From: Aquificales bacterium
GTDB lineage: Bacteria > Aquificota > Aquificia > Aquificales > Aquificaceae
Direction of reading: 5' to 3'
Assembly: GCA_027078675.1 (NCBI GenBank)
Contig: JALWWX010000212.1
Location: 1 to 40,906, forward strand
DNA: 40,906 nt
A program made the position numbers and the translations under genes. How positions within the stretch are numbered: the first letter of the stretch is position 1; the number at the start of each line of letters is the position of its first letter. The notes beneath the pieces were generated by a model. It was not told the origin of the DNA and made no database searches. It was given only the letters and a program-made list of their open reading frames with translations. Below, in pieces: positions 24,304-31,954 of the stretch.

Positions 24304-25166
24304 GCCCTCACTTCCCCTTGAACCCCCTTAGGGAATAGATAGGGTGCAGTTATGAAGGAGACCCATGCCAAAAGGAAGAATCCCAAAAGTATGTGGTGAA
24401 ACACTATCGGAAGGAATAAACCAGAGAATACACTCATTATCCCGAACAGCATCTGTGCAACTACGAGGGTAAAGGTTATCCCCGTTCGTGGGTTCAATTC
24501 CTTAAACATTAAGTAACCGGTAAAGATAACCAAAGCATAAGCTACCACCCTATGAAGGAAGTGGATAAACACATTGAAATTATCAAAGGGAGGTATTATA
24601 TGACCTAAACATGTGGGCCAATCGGGACATGCAAGCCCCGACTGTGTATACCTTACTATTATCCCTATTATTATTTGCATGTAAACAAAAATGAAAAGGG
24701 GAACAGCATAAGGTACATGCATAGGTACGCCTTTCTCGTGAGCTATAAGGGATAAAGTAAAGGATATGAAAGCAAGTATAATTGTGGACACTATTATATG
24801 AGAAGAGGTAAGAACCATATGTTCAACTTCGCTAAGCAGAGGTGCCTCCCTTAATACCACAACTCCACCAAGGATAACTTCTACTATAAGCATTATAAGG
24901 GCTACGCTTATTGTAAATCGCGGTAGCCCCCTGTAATTTCTCCAGACGCTTATAAAGGACAAAAGTATAAATAAACCCGCATTAGCCCCTAACAGTCTAT
25001 GACCCCACTCTATCCATGCATCCATCTTTGGAGGAGGGTTAAAGGTACCGTAACATAAAGGCCAATCAGGACATCCAAGTCCAGAACCGGTAGATGTAAC
25101 TATACCGCCGAAAACCATCAGGACATAGGTTGAGATAAGAGCTATGAAAAGTATTATCTTTGTCAT
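24300..25166 (-). CDS. ctaA: Heme A synthase
   Basis: 288 residues from the ATG at 25166, preferred over the in-frame ATG at 25205. The inner start overlaps the upstream 42-aa gene as ATGA, follows a GAGGAGAGG ribosome site, and begins the first helix (MTKIILFIALIST). Eight membrane helices in two repeats. The extracellular Cys pairs are GCPDWPLC and ACPDWPTC. Heme-ligand His residues are in EWGHRLLG, VEHMVL...SSHII, HFLHRVVA and FHHILLG. It oxidises the heme O methyl to formyl, giving heme A for the CoxA oxidase encoded upstream. CtaB follows, overlapping by 4 bp. Confidence 0.95.
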   Translation of the reverse strand: MTKIILFIALISTYVLMVFGGIVTSTGSGLGCPDWPLCYGTFNPPPKMDAWIEWGHRLLGANAGLFILLSFISVWRNYRGLPRFTISVALIMLIVEVILGGVVVLREAPLLSEVEHMVLTSSHIIVSTIILAFISFTLSLIAHEKGVPMHVPYAVPLFIFVYMQIIIGIIVRYTQSGLACPDWPTCLGHIIPPFDNFNVFIHFLHRVVAYALVIFTGYLMFKELNPRTGITFTLVVAQMLFGIMSVFSGLFLPIVFHHILLGFFLLAWVSFITAPYLFPKGVQGEVRA

Positions 25167-25291
25167 AACATTCCTCTCCTCTTCAGATAGGTGGTTATTA
25201 TCCATAGTATATAAGAAAGGAATACAAACATCAACAGGGAGTAACCTATCAGTTTTGTGATCCTATCAGCTTTCTGTTTATCTTTGTCCAT
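25163..25291 (-). CDS. 42-aa membrane microprotein at the head of the ctaA operon
   Basis: ATG at 25291, TGA at 25163-25165 overlapping the ctaA ATG (ATGA). The peptide has a charged N-terminus (MDKDKQKADR), one hydrophobic helix (~14-35, IGYSLLMFVFLSYILWIITT) and a basic tail (LKRRGML). A strong ribosome site, GGGGGTGA, stands 6 bp before the ATG, immediately after the terminator hairpin of the cox operon. Start, ribosome site and coupling to ctaA make this a very likely real gene. It may be a small oxidase subunit or an assembly factor; no family is recognised with certainty. Confidence 0.78.
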   Translation of the reverse strand: MDKDKQKADRITKLIGYSLLMFVFLSYILWIITTYLKRRGML

Positions 25292-25311
25292 TTCAAATCA
25301 CCCCCTTTAAA

Positions 25312-25340
25312 TAAAAAAACCGCCCCTTAAAGGGGCGGTT
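25312..25340 (-). terminator. Rho-independent terminator after coxA
   Basis: On the minus strand AACCGCCCC-TTTA-AGGGGCGGTT forms a near-perfect GC-rich hairpin followed by seven T residues, 24 bp past the coxA stop. It separates the coxC-sco-coxB-coxA unit from the ctaA unit, although some read-through may feed the latter. Confidence 0.9.
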
Positions 25341-25363
25341 ACGTTTGCATATTTAATTTTTCC

Positions 25364-26974
25364 TTAAGCCTTCTTGTAGTTGTAGGGGTGCCATTCCTCA
25401 TCCACTTCGGGTAGCTTGTCAAAGTTATGGGGTGCAGGTGGTGAAGCAGTCCACCACTCCAGAGAAGGTGAACCCCAAGGATTAGCATCAGCCTTTTCAC
25501 CTTTCACCATACCCAGGATGAGGTTTATGAAGGTTATAAGTACTCCAAGAGCGAATATAAACGCACCAACTGTCATCCAGTGATGGGCAGTTATAAGCTC
25601 GGGAATGGGGGGATAATCAACATATCTTCTGGGCATACCATGAAGACCAGCTATAAGTTGCATTCCAAATATAAGCATAGCACCCATAAACATTACGAAG
25701 AAGCCCAGGCTTCCAAGTCCATCTGAGTAGGCAAGTCTTCCTGTGAATTTGGGGAACCAGTAGTAAAGACCTGCAAATATACCAAAGGTTATTATCATTG
25801 CAAGAACAAAGTGGAAGTGACCTGCAATCCAGTAGGAGTCAGAAAGACCGTAATCTATACCAAGCATACCGTTAGGTATTCCTGTCAAACCTCCTGGAAG
25901 AATCATAAATATGGTTCCAAGGGCAAACCATGTTGCTGTATTGAACTTCAAAGCACCCTTAAAGAGGGTTAAGGTTGATGCAAGAACTATAATTCCGACG
26001 GGTACAGTTATCATCATTGTGGTTATGGACTGGATTATCTTCAACCAATCAGCGGTAGCGGTAACGAACATATGGTGTGTCCATACTATGAATCCCAATA
26101 CAACAACTCCCCACTGAGCTATTACATACGCTTTATATCCGAAGAACCTGTTTTTAGCCATTGCGGATATGACTTCACCGGCAATAGCAACCGGTGGTAG
26201 CAACATTACATAAACTGCTGGGTGTGAGTAGAACCAGAATACGTGCTGATAAAGAAGCGGATCACCACCCCTTGCGGGATCAAAGAAGGCTGTACCAAGA
26301 TACTTGTCAAAAAGGTCCATTGTAACTGCGCCCGCAAGTGAAGGAACACCAAGGATCTGTATGACGTTGGCGGTTATTATTGAATGAACAAATATAGGCA
26401 ACTTCCAATATGACAAGCCCTTGGCCCTCATTCTAATAACGGTTGTGAGGAAGTTAACAGCACCTGCTATGGAAGATACTCCAAGAAGATGAATTATGAA
26501 AACATAAAGGGCAAGATTTCCTGCATCGTTGTTGAGGGCATAGGGAGGATATCCCGTCCACATCATCTTTATGTGGTTACCGGGTATTAGGGTTATAAGA
26601 ACAAGAACACTTGCACCGAAGTATGCCCACCAGCTAAGGGCATTTAATCTGGGGAAGGCAACATCCCTTGCACCTATCATCAAGGGGAGCAAGAAGTTAC
26701 CGAATCCTCCAGTGGGTGCACCTATAGCCCACCATAGGAGCATTATTGCACCGTGTCCAGTAAGGAGATAGTTGTAAAACTCCGGACTCCAGAATTGCAG
26801 ACCCGGATTTGTCAACTCAAGCCTCATTCCAAGGGCAAAGAGTCCACCCACCACAAAAAACAGGATGCTGGTAACGAGATATAAAATGCCGATCTTTTTA
26901 TGATCCGTCGTAAATATCCACTCTTTCAGGGAGGCTCCGAAATATGGCACCCCTGTAGGGATAGCTTCCCTCAT
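25364..26974 (-). CDS. coxA: Cytochrome c oxidase subunit I, A2-type
   Basis: 536 residues, 12 membrane helices. Low-spin heme ligand in TGHGAIMLLWWAIGAP; helix 6 reads WFYSHPAVYV, with the CuB His and cross-linked Tyr; helix 7 has WTHHMFVTA; helix 10 has AGHFHFVLA with both heme ligands. The YSHPxVY form, in place of GHPEVY, places it in the A2 subclass of heme-copper oxidases, in which the D-channel Glu is replaced by the Tyr-Ser pair. It reduces O2 to water and pumps protons. A GGAGGTG ribosome site precedes the ATG. Last gene of the cox unit; terminator follows. Confidence 0.97.
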   Translation of the reverse strand: MREAIPTGVPYFGASLKEWIFTTDHKKIGILYLVTSILFFVVGGLFALGMRLELTNPGLQFWSPEFYNYLLTGHGAIMLLWWAIGAPTGGFGNFLLPLMIGARDVAFPRLNALSWWAYFGASVLVLITLIPGNHIKMMWTGYPPYALNNDAGNLALYVFIIHLLGVSSIAGAVNFLTTVIRMRAKGLSYWKLPIFVHSIITANVIQILGVPSLAGAVTMDLFDKYLGTAFFDPARGGDPLLYQHVFWFYSHPAVYVMLLPPVAIAGEVISAMAKNRFFGYKAYVIAQWGVVVLGFIVWTHHMFVTATADWLKIIQSITTMMITVPVGIIVLASTLTLFKGALKFNTATWFALGTIFMILPGGLTGIPNGMLGIDYGLSDSYWIAGHFHFVLAMIITFGIFAGLYYWFPKFTGRLAYSDGLGSLGFFVMFMGAMLIFGMQLIAGLHGMPRRYVDYPPIPELITAHHWMTVGAFIFALGVLITFINLILGMVKGEKADANPWGSPSLEWWTASPPAPHNFDKLPEVDEEWHPYNYKKA

Positions 26975-26988
26975 GATACTACACCTCC

Positions 26989-27846
26989 TTAATTATTTAC
27001 CTTAGCTAATTCTATATTACCACCCTTAGCTTGCTTTGTATACCACTTCTTAGTTGAATACTTGTTTATAAGATCAGCATCAGCAATTTGACCGTTATAC
27101 CACTGTTCAAATTCTTCCTTGGGAACTACCCATATCTTGGCCAGCATATAGGCATGGTTGGTACCACAATATTCCCTACATGATACGAGATACTCTCCAG
27201 GTGCATCCACTTTAAACCATTGGTAGGTTACTCTTCCGGGATAAAGATCCTGTAGCTTGTTAATAGGTGGCCATAGGTAGAAAGCATGTATAACATCAGT
27301 TGACTTCATAGAAAGCTTTATCGGAACACCAGCAGGTACTATAAAGCCACCCTTAAACTCTTCAAACTTATCAGTTGCAGGGTTATAGAAGGAGAAAAGG
27401 GTTTTACCGTTAGGATATTTAAACTGCCACATCCACATTGAACCAGTAACTTCTATCTCCATAGCATTTTCAGGTATTTTCTTTTGATATTCAAACACAG
27501 ATTCAGAAACGAAATCCAGGAATATGTCTCCCGCAAACACTGCAACTCCCCAAGCTATGAGAAGACCGTTTTCTATAGGTCCCCACGGTTTAGAAGCATG
27601 CTCACCTTCTTCCCTTTCACCCTTCTTATACTGGTAAATCAGTGTGAATACAACAAAAGGTATAGCTATTACAAAGAAGTATAGCATTACCACATAAAAG
27701 ACATTCTTGAATCCCCAATACCATTGAAGACCCGGTTCCGCACCAGTAGCTTTTGCGACTTCATAACCCTCAAGTATGGGTTGATGCCCTACTATCATGA
27801 CCAGCGTAGTAACCGCAAAATAAACTATTACCAATATGGCTACCAT
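26989..27846 (-). CDS. coxB: Cytochrome c oxidase subunit II
   Basis: 285 residues. Three hydrophobic stretches are visible: an N-terminal one (~1-20) and two helices (~48-70 and ~90-112). A cupredoxin domain then carries the binuclear CuA site: His in STDVIHAFYLW, then CREYCGTNHAYM with two Cys, Glu, His and Met. The aromatic electron-entry patch is MWMWQFKYP. No C-terminal heme c domain, so an external cytochrome c must donate; the nearby c552-like protein is the obvious candidate. GGAGGTG ribosome site at correct spacing. Sits between sco and coxA. Confidence 0.95.
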   Translation of the reverse strand: MVAILVIVYFAVTTLVMIVGHQPILEGYEVAKATGAEPGLQWYWGFKNVFYVVMLYFFVIAIPFVVFTLIYQYKKGEREEGEHASKPWGPIENGLLIAWGVAVFAGDIFLDFVSESVFEYQKKIPENAMEIEVTGSMWMWQFKYPNGKTLFSFYNPATDKFEEFKGGFIVPAGVPIKLSMKSTDVIHAFYLWPPINKLQDLYPGRVTYQWFKVDAPGEYLVSCREYCGTNHAYMLAKIWVVPKEEFEQWYNGQIADADLINKYSTKKWYTKQAKGGNIELAKVNN

Positions 27847-27849
27847 TGT

Positions 27850-28644
27850 TCACACCTCCTTCCTTCCATAAAGTTTACCATAAAAAACGCTAAGCAATAA
27901 AGTTGAACCCAAAAGTATGAAGCCAACACCTCCCAATATCATAACAGGATTTAACATATAAGATCCCTTCTTGGCGTTGTAGCTGAAACATGCGAGATAT
28001 ACAAGATCTACAACCTCATTTATTTTAAGTTCTCCTGTATTTGCCTCCGCAAGGGCAATTCTCACCGCCTTAGGATCGGGCTTAACCCCATATATATACC
28101 TCACTATCCTTTTGTCGGGAGATATGAATATTAGCACATTGGGATGTACAAAAGCCCTGTCCTTAACAGAATAGAAAAATCTAAATCCAGTGGCTTCGGT
28201 GATGCGTCTTATATCCTGTTTTGAAAGCAATCCGAACACCCAATTATCAGGTATATATTTCAGTTTCTCCTTAAAGGATTTCATTGTTTCCAAAGTATCC
28301 TTTTCGTCAAAGGAAAGGGTTATAAAAGTGAAGTCCCTATCTTTGATAGACTCCAAGGCTTTGGATATATTGCCAGCCAGAACAGGGCAAGAGGCATCGC
28401 ATGTGTAGTATGCAAATACTATAATGGCGGGTTCCTCACCAATTATCTCCCAGAGCTTTTTAGTTTGCCCATTTTCAAGAACAACATCAACATTGGGAAT
28501 TTCCCTTCCCAAATGTTCACCCTCATTTATACGAAGGATAGAAACATCAAAACTGCTATCTTCATCATAGGGAACACCAAGAGGGGTGTTAACCGACCAA
28601 CCAAGGGATAAAACAGTAAGCAGAAGAAGAAACACCCCTCTCAT
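27850..28644 (-). CDS. sco: SCO1/SenC copper chaperone for CuA assembly
   Basis: 264 residues from the ATG at 28644; an in-frame TTG two codons earlier is less likely. Signal peptide (~1-19), then a thioredoxin fold with the copper motif CDASC and the distal His in FVHPNVLIF. A single C-terminal membrane helix (~235-258, VMILGGVGFILLGSTLLLSV) is unusual among Sco proteins, which are mostly N-terminally anchored, but is seen in some thermophiles. Delivers copper to the CuA site of CoxB, encoded next. A GGG-rich ribosome site is near the ATG. Confidence 0.92.
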   Translation of the reverse strand: MRGVFLLLLTVLSLGWSVNTPLGVPYDEDSSFDVSILRINEGEHLGREIPNVDVVLENGQTKKLWEIIGEEPAIIVFAYYTCDASCPVLAGNISKALESIKDRDFTFITLSFDEKDTLETMKSFKEKLKYIPDNWVFGLLSKQDIRRITEATGFRFFYSVKDRAFVHPNVLIFISPDKRIVRYIYGVKPDPKAVRIALAEANTGELKINEVVDLVYLACFSYNAKKGSYMLNPVMILGGVGFILLGSTLLLSVFYGKLYGRKEV

Positions 28645-28662
28645 GGCCAAACCCTTAAATTA

Positions 28663-29454
28663 TTAATGTCCTCCTGACAACGCAGGTATAGATCCTACAA
28701 AGTATGCATTTGTAGCAACGAACATCCATACAACGTCAACGAAATGCCAGTAAAATCCAGTTGCTACAACTGCAGTTGTTTTGGTTTCGTCAATCTTACC
28801 GCTCAAACCTATCCAGAGAAGATAAAGCATAGCAATCAATCCTACAAGAACGTGTGATGTGTGAAAACCTGTAAGCATATAAAATGCGGTACCGTACATA
28901 TTAGATGATAGGGTAAAACCGGACTCCCAAAGATGTATCCATTCCATAACGTGCAAGATTACGAACAATGCACCCAATATTATTGTGATGAGAAGCCATT
29001 TGTTATAGGCGCCCACATTTCCATGTTCTATAGCCCTTTCCGCTAAGACTATAGCTCCACTTGATGCCCAAAGTATCAGGGTCAGTATAACTGGCATCAG
29101 CAGATTCATCTCTTGAGGCACCCAATTTGCCCATTCATGAGAGTTAAATACCCATGCCCTCCAAAATGCTGCAAACATTGTTCCGAATACTATTACCTCG
29201 GAAGCAACGAAGAAAACTATGGCTATCTTTCCATGCTTCTCATCATGCCCCGTTGTGAAGAATTCATTTACCCAACCTGCAAGTCCTCCGAGTAAGCAAA
29301 CAACAGTTAAACCTGCAAAGATAACCGCTAAAAAGGGCATCTGCCATTGAAAAAAGGCGGTAAAAGCTAAAACAGCAAACAATGCACCAAGCCCTACTCC
29401 AACGGGCCACACACTAACTTCATGGTGACCGTGGTGGACTTCTTCATGCGCCAT
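28663..29454 (-). CDS. coxC: Cytochrome c oxidase subunit III
   Basis: 263 residues, seven predicted membrane helices. Recognisable motifs are FFVASEVIVFGTMFAAFWRAW, LTGFHTSHVLVGL with the conserved His, and the C-terminal FYWHFVDVVWMFVA. Subunit III stabilises subunit I and its proton uptake. First gene of the cox unit, preceded by a promoter at 29497-29502 and an AAGGAGGG ribosome site. The N-terminus is His-rich (HEEVHHGHHEV). Confidence 0.95.
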   Translation of the reverse strand: MAHEEVHHGHHEVSVWPVGVGLGALFAVLAFTAFFQWQMPFLAVIFAGLTVVCLLGGLAGWVNEFFTTGHDEKHGKIAIVFFVASEVIVFGTMFAAFWRAWVFNSHEWANWVPQEMNLLMPVILTLILWASSGAIVLAERAIEHGNVGAYNKWLLITIILGALFVILHVMEWIHLWESGFTLSSNMYGTAFYMLTGFHTSHVLVGLIAMLYLLWIGLSGKIDETKTTAVVATGFYWHFVDVVWMFVATNAYFVGSIPALSGGH

Positions 29455-29496
29455 AGCTCATCCCTCCTTAAAAATTTAAATCCAACCTGAGAAACT

Positions 29497-29502
29497 ATTA
29501 TA
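29497..29502 (-). promoter_or_regulatory. -10 box of the cox operon
   Basis: TATAAT on the minus strand, directly preceded by TTG, 42 bp upstream of the coxC ATG, leaving a ~35-base leader with AAGGAGGG. Possible -35 elements (TTGACG at a 14-bp or TTGCAT at a 19-bp spacer) are off the ideal distance. Confidence 0.5.
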
Positions 29503-29518
29503 CAAGATAAAAAATTCG

Positions 29519-30022
29519 TCAATGCAAGCTTAAAAGTTTTTTTAAATCCTCTTCAAGAGAGAAATAGGCACCGATCTTCCTCTTAATCAATTTACCGTTT
29601 CTATCATATAGGAAAGACATAGGCAAGTAAGAAACACCGTACATATCCGATAAACCTTCTTTATCCATAGCAACGGGAAAAGATACACCGTATTCTTTTA
29701 CAAAATCCCTAACGAAGTTTTCATTTACATCCACACTTATAGCGACTATAGTAAATCCTTTGTTTTTGTATTTCTTATAGATATTTTCAAAGTAAGGCAT
29801 CTCCTCCCTACAGGGAGGACACCATGTAGCCCAAAAATTTATAAGTACGACTTTGCCTTTTAGATCATCAGTGTTTAATTTTTGCCCGGTTATAGTTTCA
29901 ATTTCAAAAGCAGGAATTTCACTTATATCTGAGGATGCTGATGATCTATCGGAAGAAAAGTACAAGTAAGAAAGAATGCCTATGGCAAGAACTAACAGGA
30001 TATAAGGTATAAACTTACCCAC
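29519..30022 (-). CDS. TlpA/ResA-like membrane-anchored thioredoxin
   Basis: 167 residues. N-terminal membrane anchor (~4-24), then a thioredoxin domain with active site WCPPC (in NFWATWCPPCREEMPYF) and cis-Pro region VSYLPMSFLYD. Such proteins reduce disulfides in apocytochromes or the CuA/Sco copper sites in the periplasm. The position between the c552-like gene and the cox operon fits either. The start is a GTG at 30022; a TATAAT box ends 7 bp before it and no Shine-Dalgarno is present, so the message is probably leaderless. Confidence 0.85.
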   Translation of the reverse strand: MGKFIPYILLVLAIGILSYLYFSSDRSSASSDISEIPAFEIETITGQKLNTDDLKGKVVLINFWATWCPPCREEMPYFENIYKKYKNKGFTIVAISVDVNENFVRDFVKEYGVSFPVAMDKEGLSDMYGVSYLPMSFLYDRNGKLIKRKIGAYFSLEEDLKKLLSLH

Positions 30023-30029
30023 ATTTTAG

Positions 30030-30035
30030 ATTATA
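30030..30035 (-). promoter_or_regulatory. -10 box of the TlpA-like gene
   Basis: TATAAT on the minus strand immediately downstream of the T-tract of the preceding terminator and 7 bp before the GTG start. Terminator and promoter are nearly fused. Confidence 0.5.
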
Positions 30036-30059
30036 CAAAACCCCGCCACGGGCGGGGCA
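30036..30059 (-). terminator. Rho-independent terminator after the c552-like gene
   Basis: Minus strand: CCCCGCC-CGT-GGCGGGG hairpin followed by TTTT, 16 bp past the stop. It ends the act/c552 transcript. Confidence 0.85.
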
Positions 30060-30074
30060 GGATTTACAAACAAA

Positions 30075-30389
30075 TCAGAGGTTATTGAGGATCCACTCAA
30101 TAAATGCCCTTTCCTGATCTGCGGGTACAGCCTGAGGAGGCATAGGTGTAGATCCCCATACACCTGCACCACCTTTCTTTACTTTTTCTACAAGTTTGTC
30201 AACAGCACCCGCTTGACCCTTATATTTCGCAGCTATGTCCTTAAAGGAAGGCCCGATCTTTTTCACATTGAAATCATGGCACGCCACGCATCCGTTCTTC
30301 TTCATAAATGCTTCAGCCTCCGCCTTGGAAGATATGGCAAAGGACATACCCGCAAAGCCGATTAAAGCAAGCAGAGCAACTTTCTTCAT
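30075..30389 (-). CDS. Class I cytochrome c, c552-like (electron carrier)
   Basis: 104 residues from the ATG at 30389, chosen for the AAAGGAGGTG ribosome site; an in-frame GTG three codons earlier overlaps that site. Signal peptide (~1-19), one heme motif CVACH, and the axial Met in GVWGSTPMPPQAV. The mature sequence, including KKIGPSF and KKGGAGVWG, closely recalls Hydrogenobacter cytochrome c552 from memory. It lies between the act and cox operons and is the natural soluble link between ActABCDF and CoxB. It could also stand in for the missing ActE. Confidence 0.93.
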   Translation of the reverse strand: MKKVALLALIGFAGMSFAISSKAEAEAFMKKNGCVACHDFNVKKIGPSFKDIAAKYKGQAGAVDKLVEKVKKGGAGVWGSTPMPPQAVPADQERAFIEWILNNL

Positions 30390-30424
30390 ACTACCCACCT
30401 CCTTTGGGATATTGAATATTCAAA

Positions 30425-30433
30425 ATTATAGCA
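30425..30433 (-). promoter_or_regulatory. Extended -10 promoter of the c552-like gene
   Basis: TGCTATAAT on the minus strand fits an extended -10 (TGnTATAAT), located 35 bp upstream of the ATG. The -35 is weak, as common with extended -10 promoters. It would allow c552 to be made independently of the act operon. Confidence 0.6.
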
Positions 30434-30443
30434 CATTGAAATC

Positions 30444-31463
30444 TTAACTGCTTGTCGCAACAGCACCCCTCCTGTTTTTTATTGTAAAGTATATCACAAA
30501 CCAGACGAGGATAAGCTCTATAACCGCCACAAATATGTTTACATGCGCTACGGAACCAACTATTACTATCCTCTCAAGGAAAAGCCCAAAGAGAACTATA
30601 CCCGCCACGATAACCATTAAATAGGGTGAGAGTTTAACCTTTCTGAAAAGAAGGCTAAGCCATGGAATAGCTAAAAGTAAAACGGGTATAAGATAGGTAG
30701 CTACTGGGAAGTGCTCAAGTCTTTTTAGGAAGTAATGGAACTCTTCATAAAGGTTTCCGTACCATATTATAAGTACCTGTGAATATAAGAAGTACCCCCA
30801 GAGGAAGCTAAATCCGAACATAATGGTAGAAGAGTCCCACTGGGTCTTCTTAAATATTTCTGGGAATTTTCCTCCGTTCTTTATGTATATGATAAACCTG
30901 ATAACAGCTATCAGTGCAAGGGCGGAATATACAGCCTCAAGGGTTATATAGGCATCAAAGAGAGAGCTGTACCAAGGGTAGTCAAGGGGCATAAACCAGT
31001 CGTAACCTATATTTGCTTGAAATGCAACAAAGGCAAATAGATATACAACAGCCCAGAAGTACTTCTTATCACTTTCTTTAAGAGATTCGGTAGCATATTT
31101 CCACGCAGCAAGGCATATAGCTTCATAAAGGAACAGATTTCTTAAAACATAAAATCCTTTGTTGAGCCATAGACCCTGATGTTTTGCCCAAGGATATATA
31201 TCAAGCTGGAACATAAATATAAGGAACAAAGTGGCGGAGAATATCACTGCAGGATAAAGGGAAAGGAGATATTCCTTAACAGGCTTTATCCACCCACCCC
31301 TAACCGTTTCCGCAATGGCAACTATAGCTATAGCACCCTGAGTTATAGCGGAAAGGTAAGATAGACTTACTAAGAGCGTACCGTCAACACCCTTTATTAT
31401 CTCAATTATAAGAAATATAAACCATACTACACCGAACCCTATCCAAAGAGACTTGCTTCCCAT
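30444..31463 (-). CDS. actF: Alternative complex III subunit ActF (quinone-site membrane subunit)
   Basis: 339 residues, about ten membrane helices, no cofactor motif. It is a NrfD-like paralogue shorter than ActC, with the ActF-type pattern YPWYSSLFDAYITLEAVYSAL and SFLWGYFLYSQVLIIWYGNLYEE. In solved ACIII structures ActC and ActF form the two membrane halves. Start overlaps the actD stop as TAATG. Confidence 0.9.
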   Translation of the reverse strand: MGSKSLWIGFGVVWFIFLIIEIIKGVDGTLLVSLSYLSAITQGAIAIVAIAETVRGGWIKPVKEYLLSLYPAVIFSATLFLIFMFQLDIYPWAKHQGLWLNKGFYVLRNLFLYEAICLAAWKYATESLKESDKKYFWAVVYLFAFVAFQANIGYDWFMPLDYPWYSSLFDAYITLEAVYSALALIAVIRFIIYIKNGGKFPEIFKKTQWDSSTIMFGFSFLWGYFLYSQVLIIWYGNLYEEFHYFLKRLEHFPVATYLIPVLLLAIPWLSLLFRKVKLSPYLMVIVAGIVLFGLFLERIVIVGSVAHVNIFVAVIELILVWFVIYFTIKNRRGAVATSS

Positions 31464-31954
31464 TACGCTTCCTCCTTAGCCTTCAAAAGTGACTCTATCT
31501 CCTCAACACTTTCACCTTTCACCTGTATGACAAACTTATTTCCGTAATCCTCAGGAGATATAATCCTCTTAATGCTTGGAAGACCAGATAGAATTAGCAA
31601 ACCTATAAAGGTAGCTATTCCTCCAAACAGTATGGTCAGCTCATAGGCTATAACAAAAAAGGGTAGAACACCTACAAGAGGCTTACCTCCCACTATAAGG
31701 GGTGGGTCCTCCCAACTTAAATGTGTATACGTGGTCAAGGCATACCCTGTTATGAAACCTGTAAGGGCTCCAACGAGGGTAAAGTACTTAATCTTACTCT
31801 TATGGGGATGTGTACCGAGTATTTCATCCACCTCATGAACGGGAACAGGCGTTATAACCCTTATATCTTTGGGACTAATACCTGCATCCACAAGCTCCTT
31901 AAGTTTTGCCAGAAAATCTTCCTTTTCATCAAAAACAAACTCTACCTTTTTCAT
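31463..31954 (-). CDS. actD: Alternative complex III subunit ActD (DUF3341)
   Basis: 163 residues. N-terminal cytoplasmic domain (~1-60, with VDAGISPKDIRVITPVPVHEVDEILG) followed by two membrane helices (~63-80 and ~95-125) and a short C-terminal ferredoxin-like segment. This is the DUF3341 arrangement of ActD. Overlaps actC by 4 bp (ATGA). Confidence 0.9.
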   Translation of the reverse strand: MKKVEFVFDEKEDFLAKLKELVDAGISPKDIRVITPVPVHEVDEILGTHPHKSKIKYFTLVGALTGFITGYALTTYTHLSWEDPPLIVGGKPLVGVLPFFVIAYELTILFGGIATFIGLLILSGLPSIKRIISPEDYGNKFVIQVKGESVEEIESLLKAKEEA

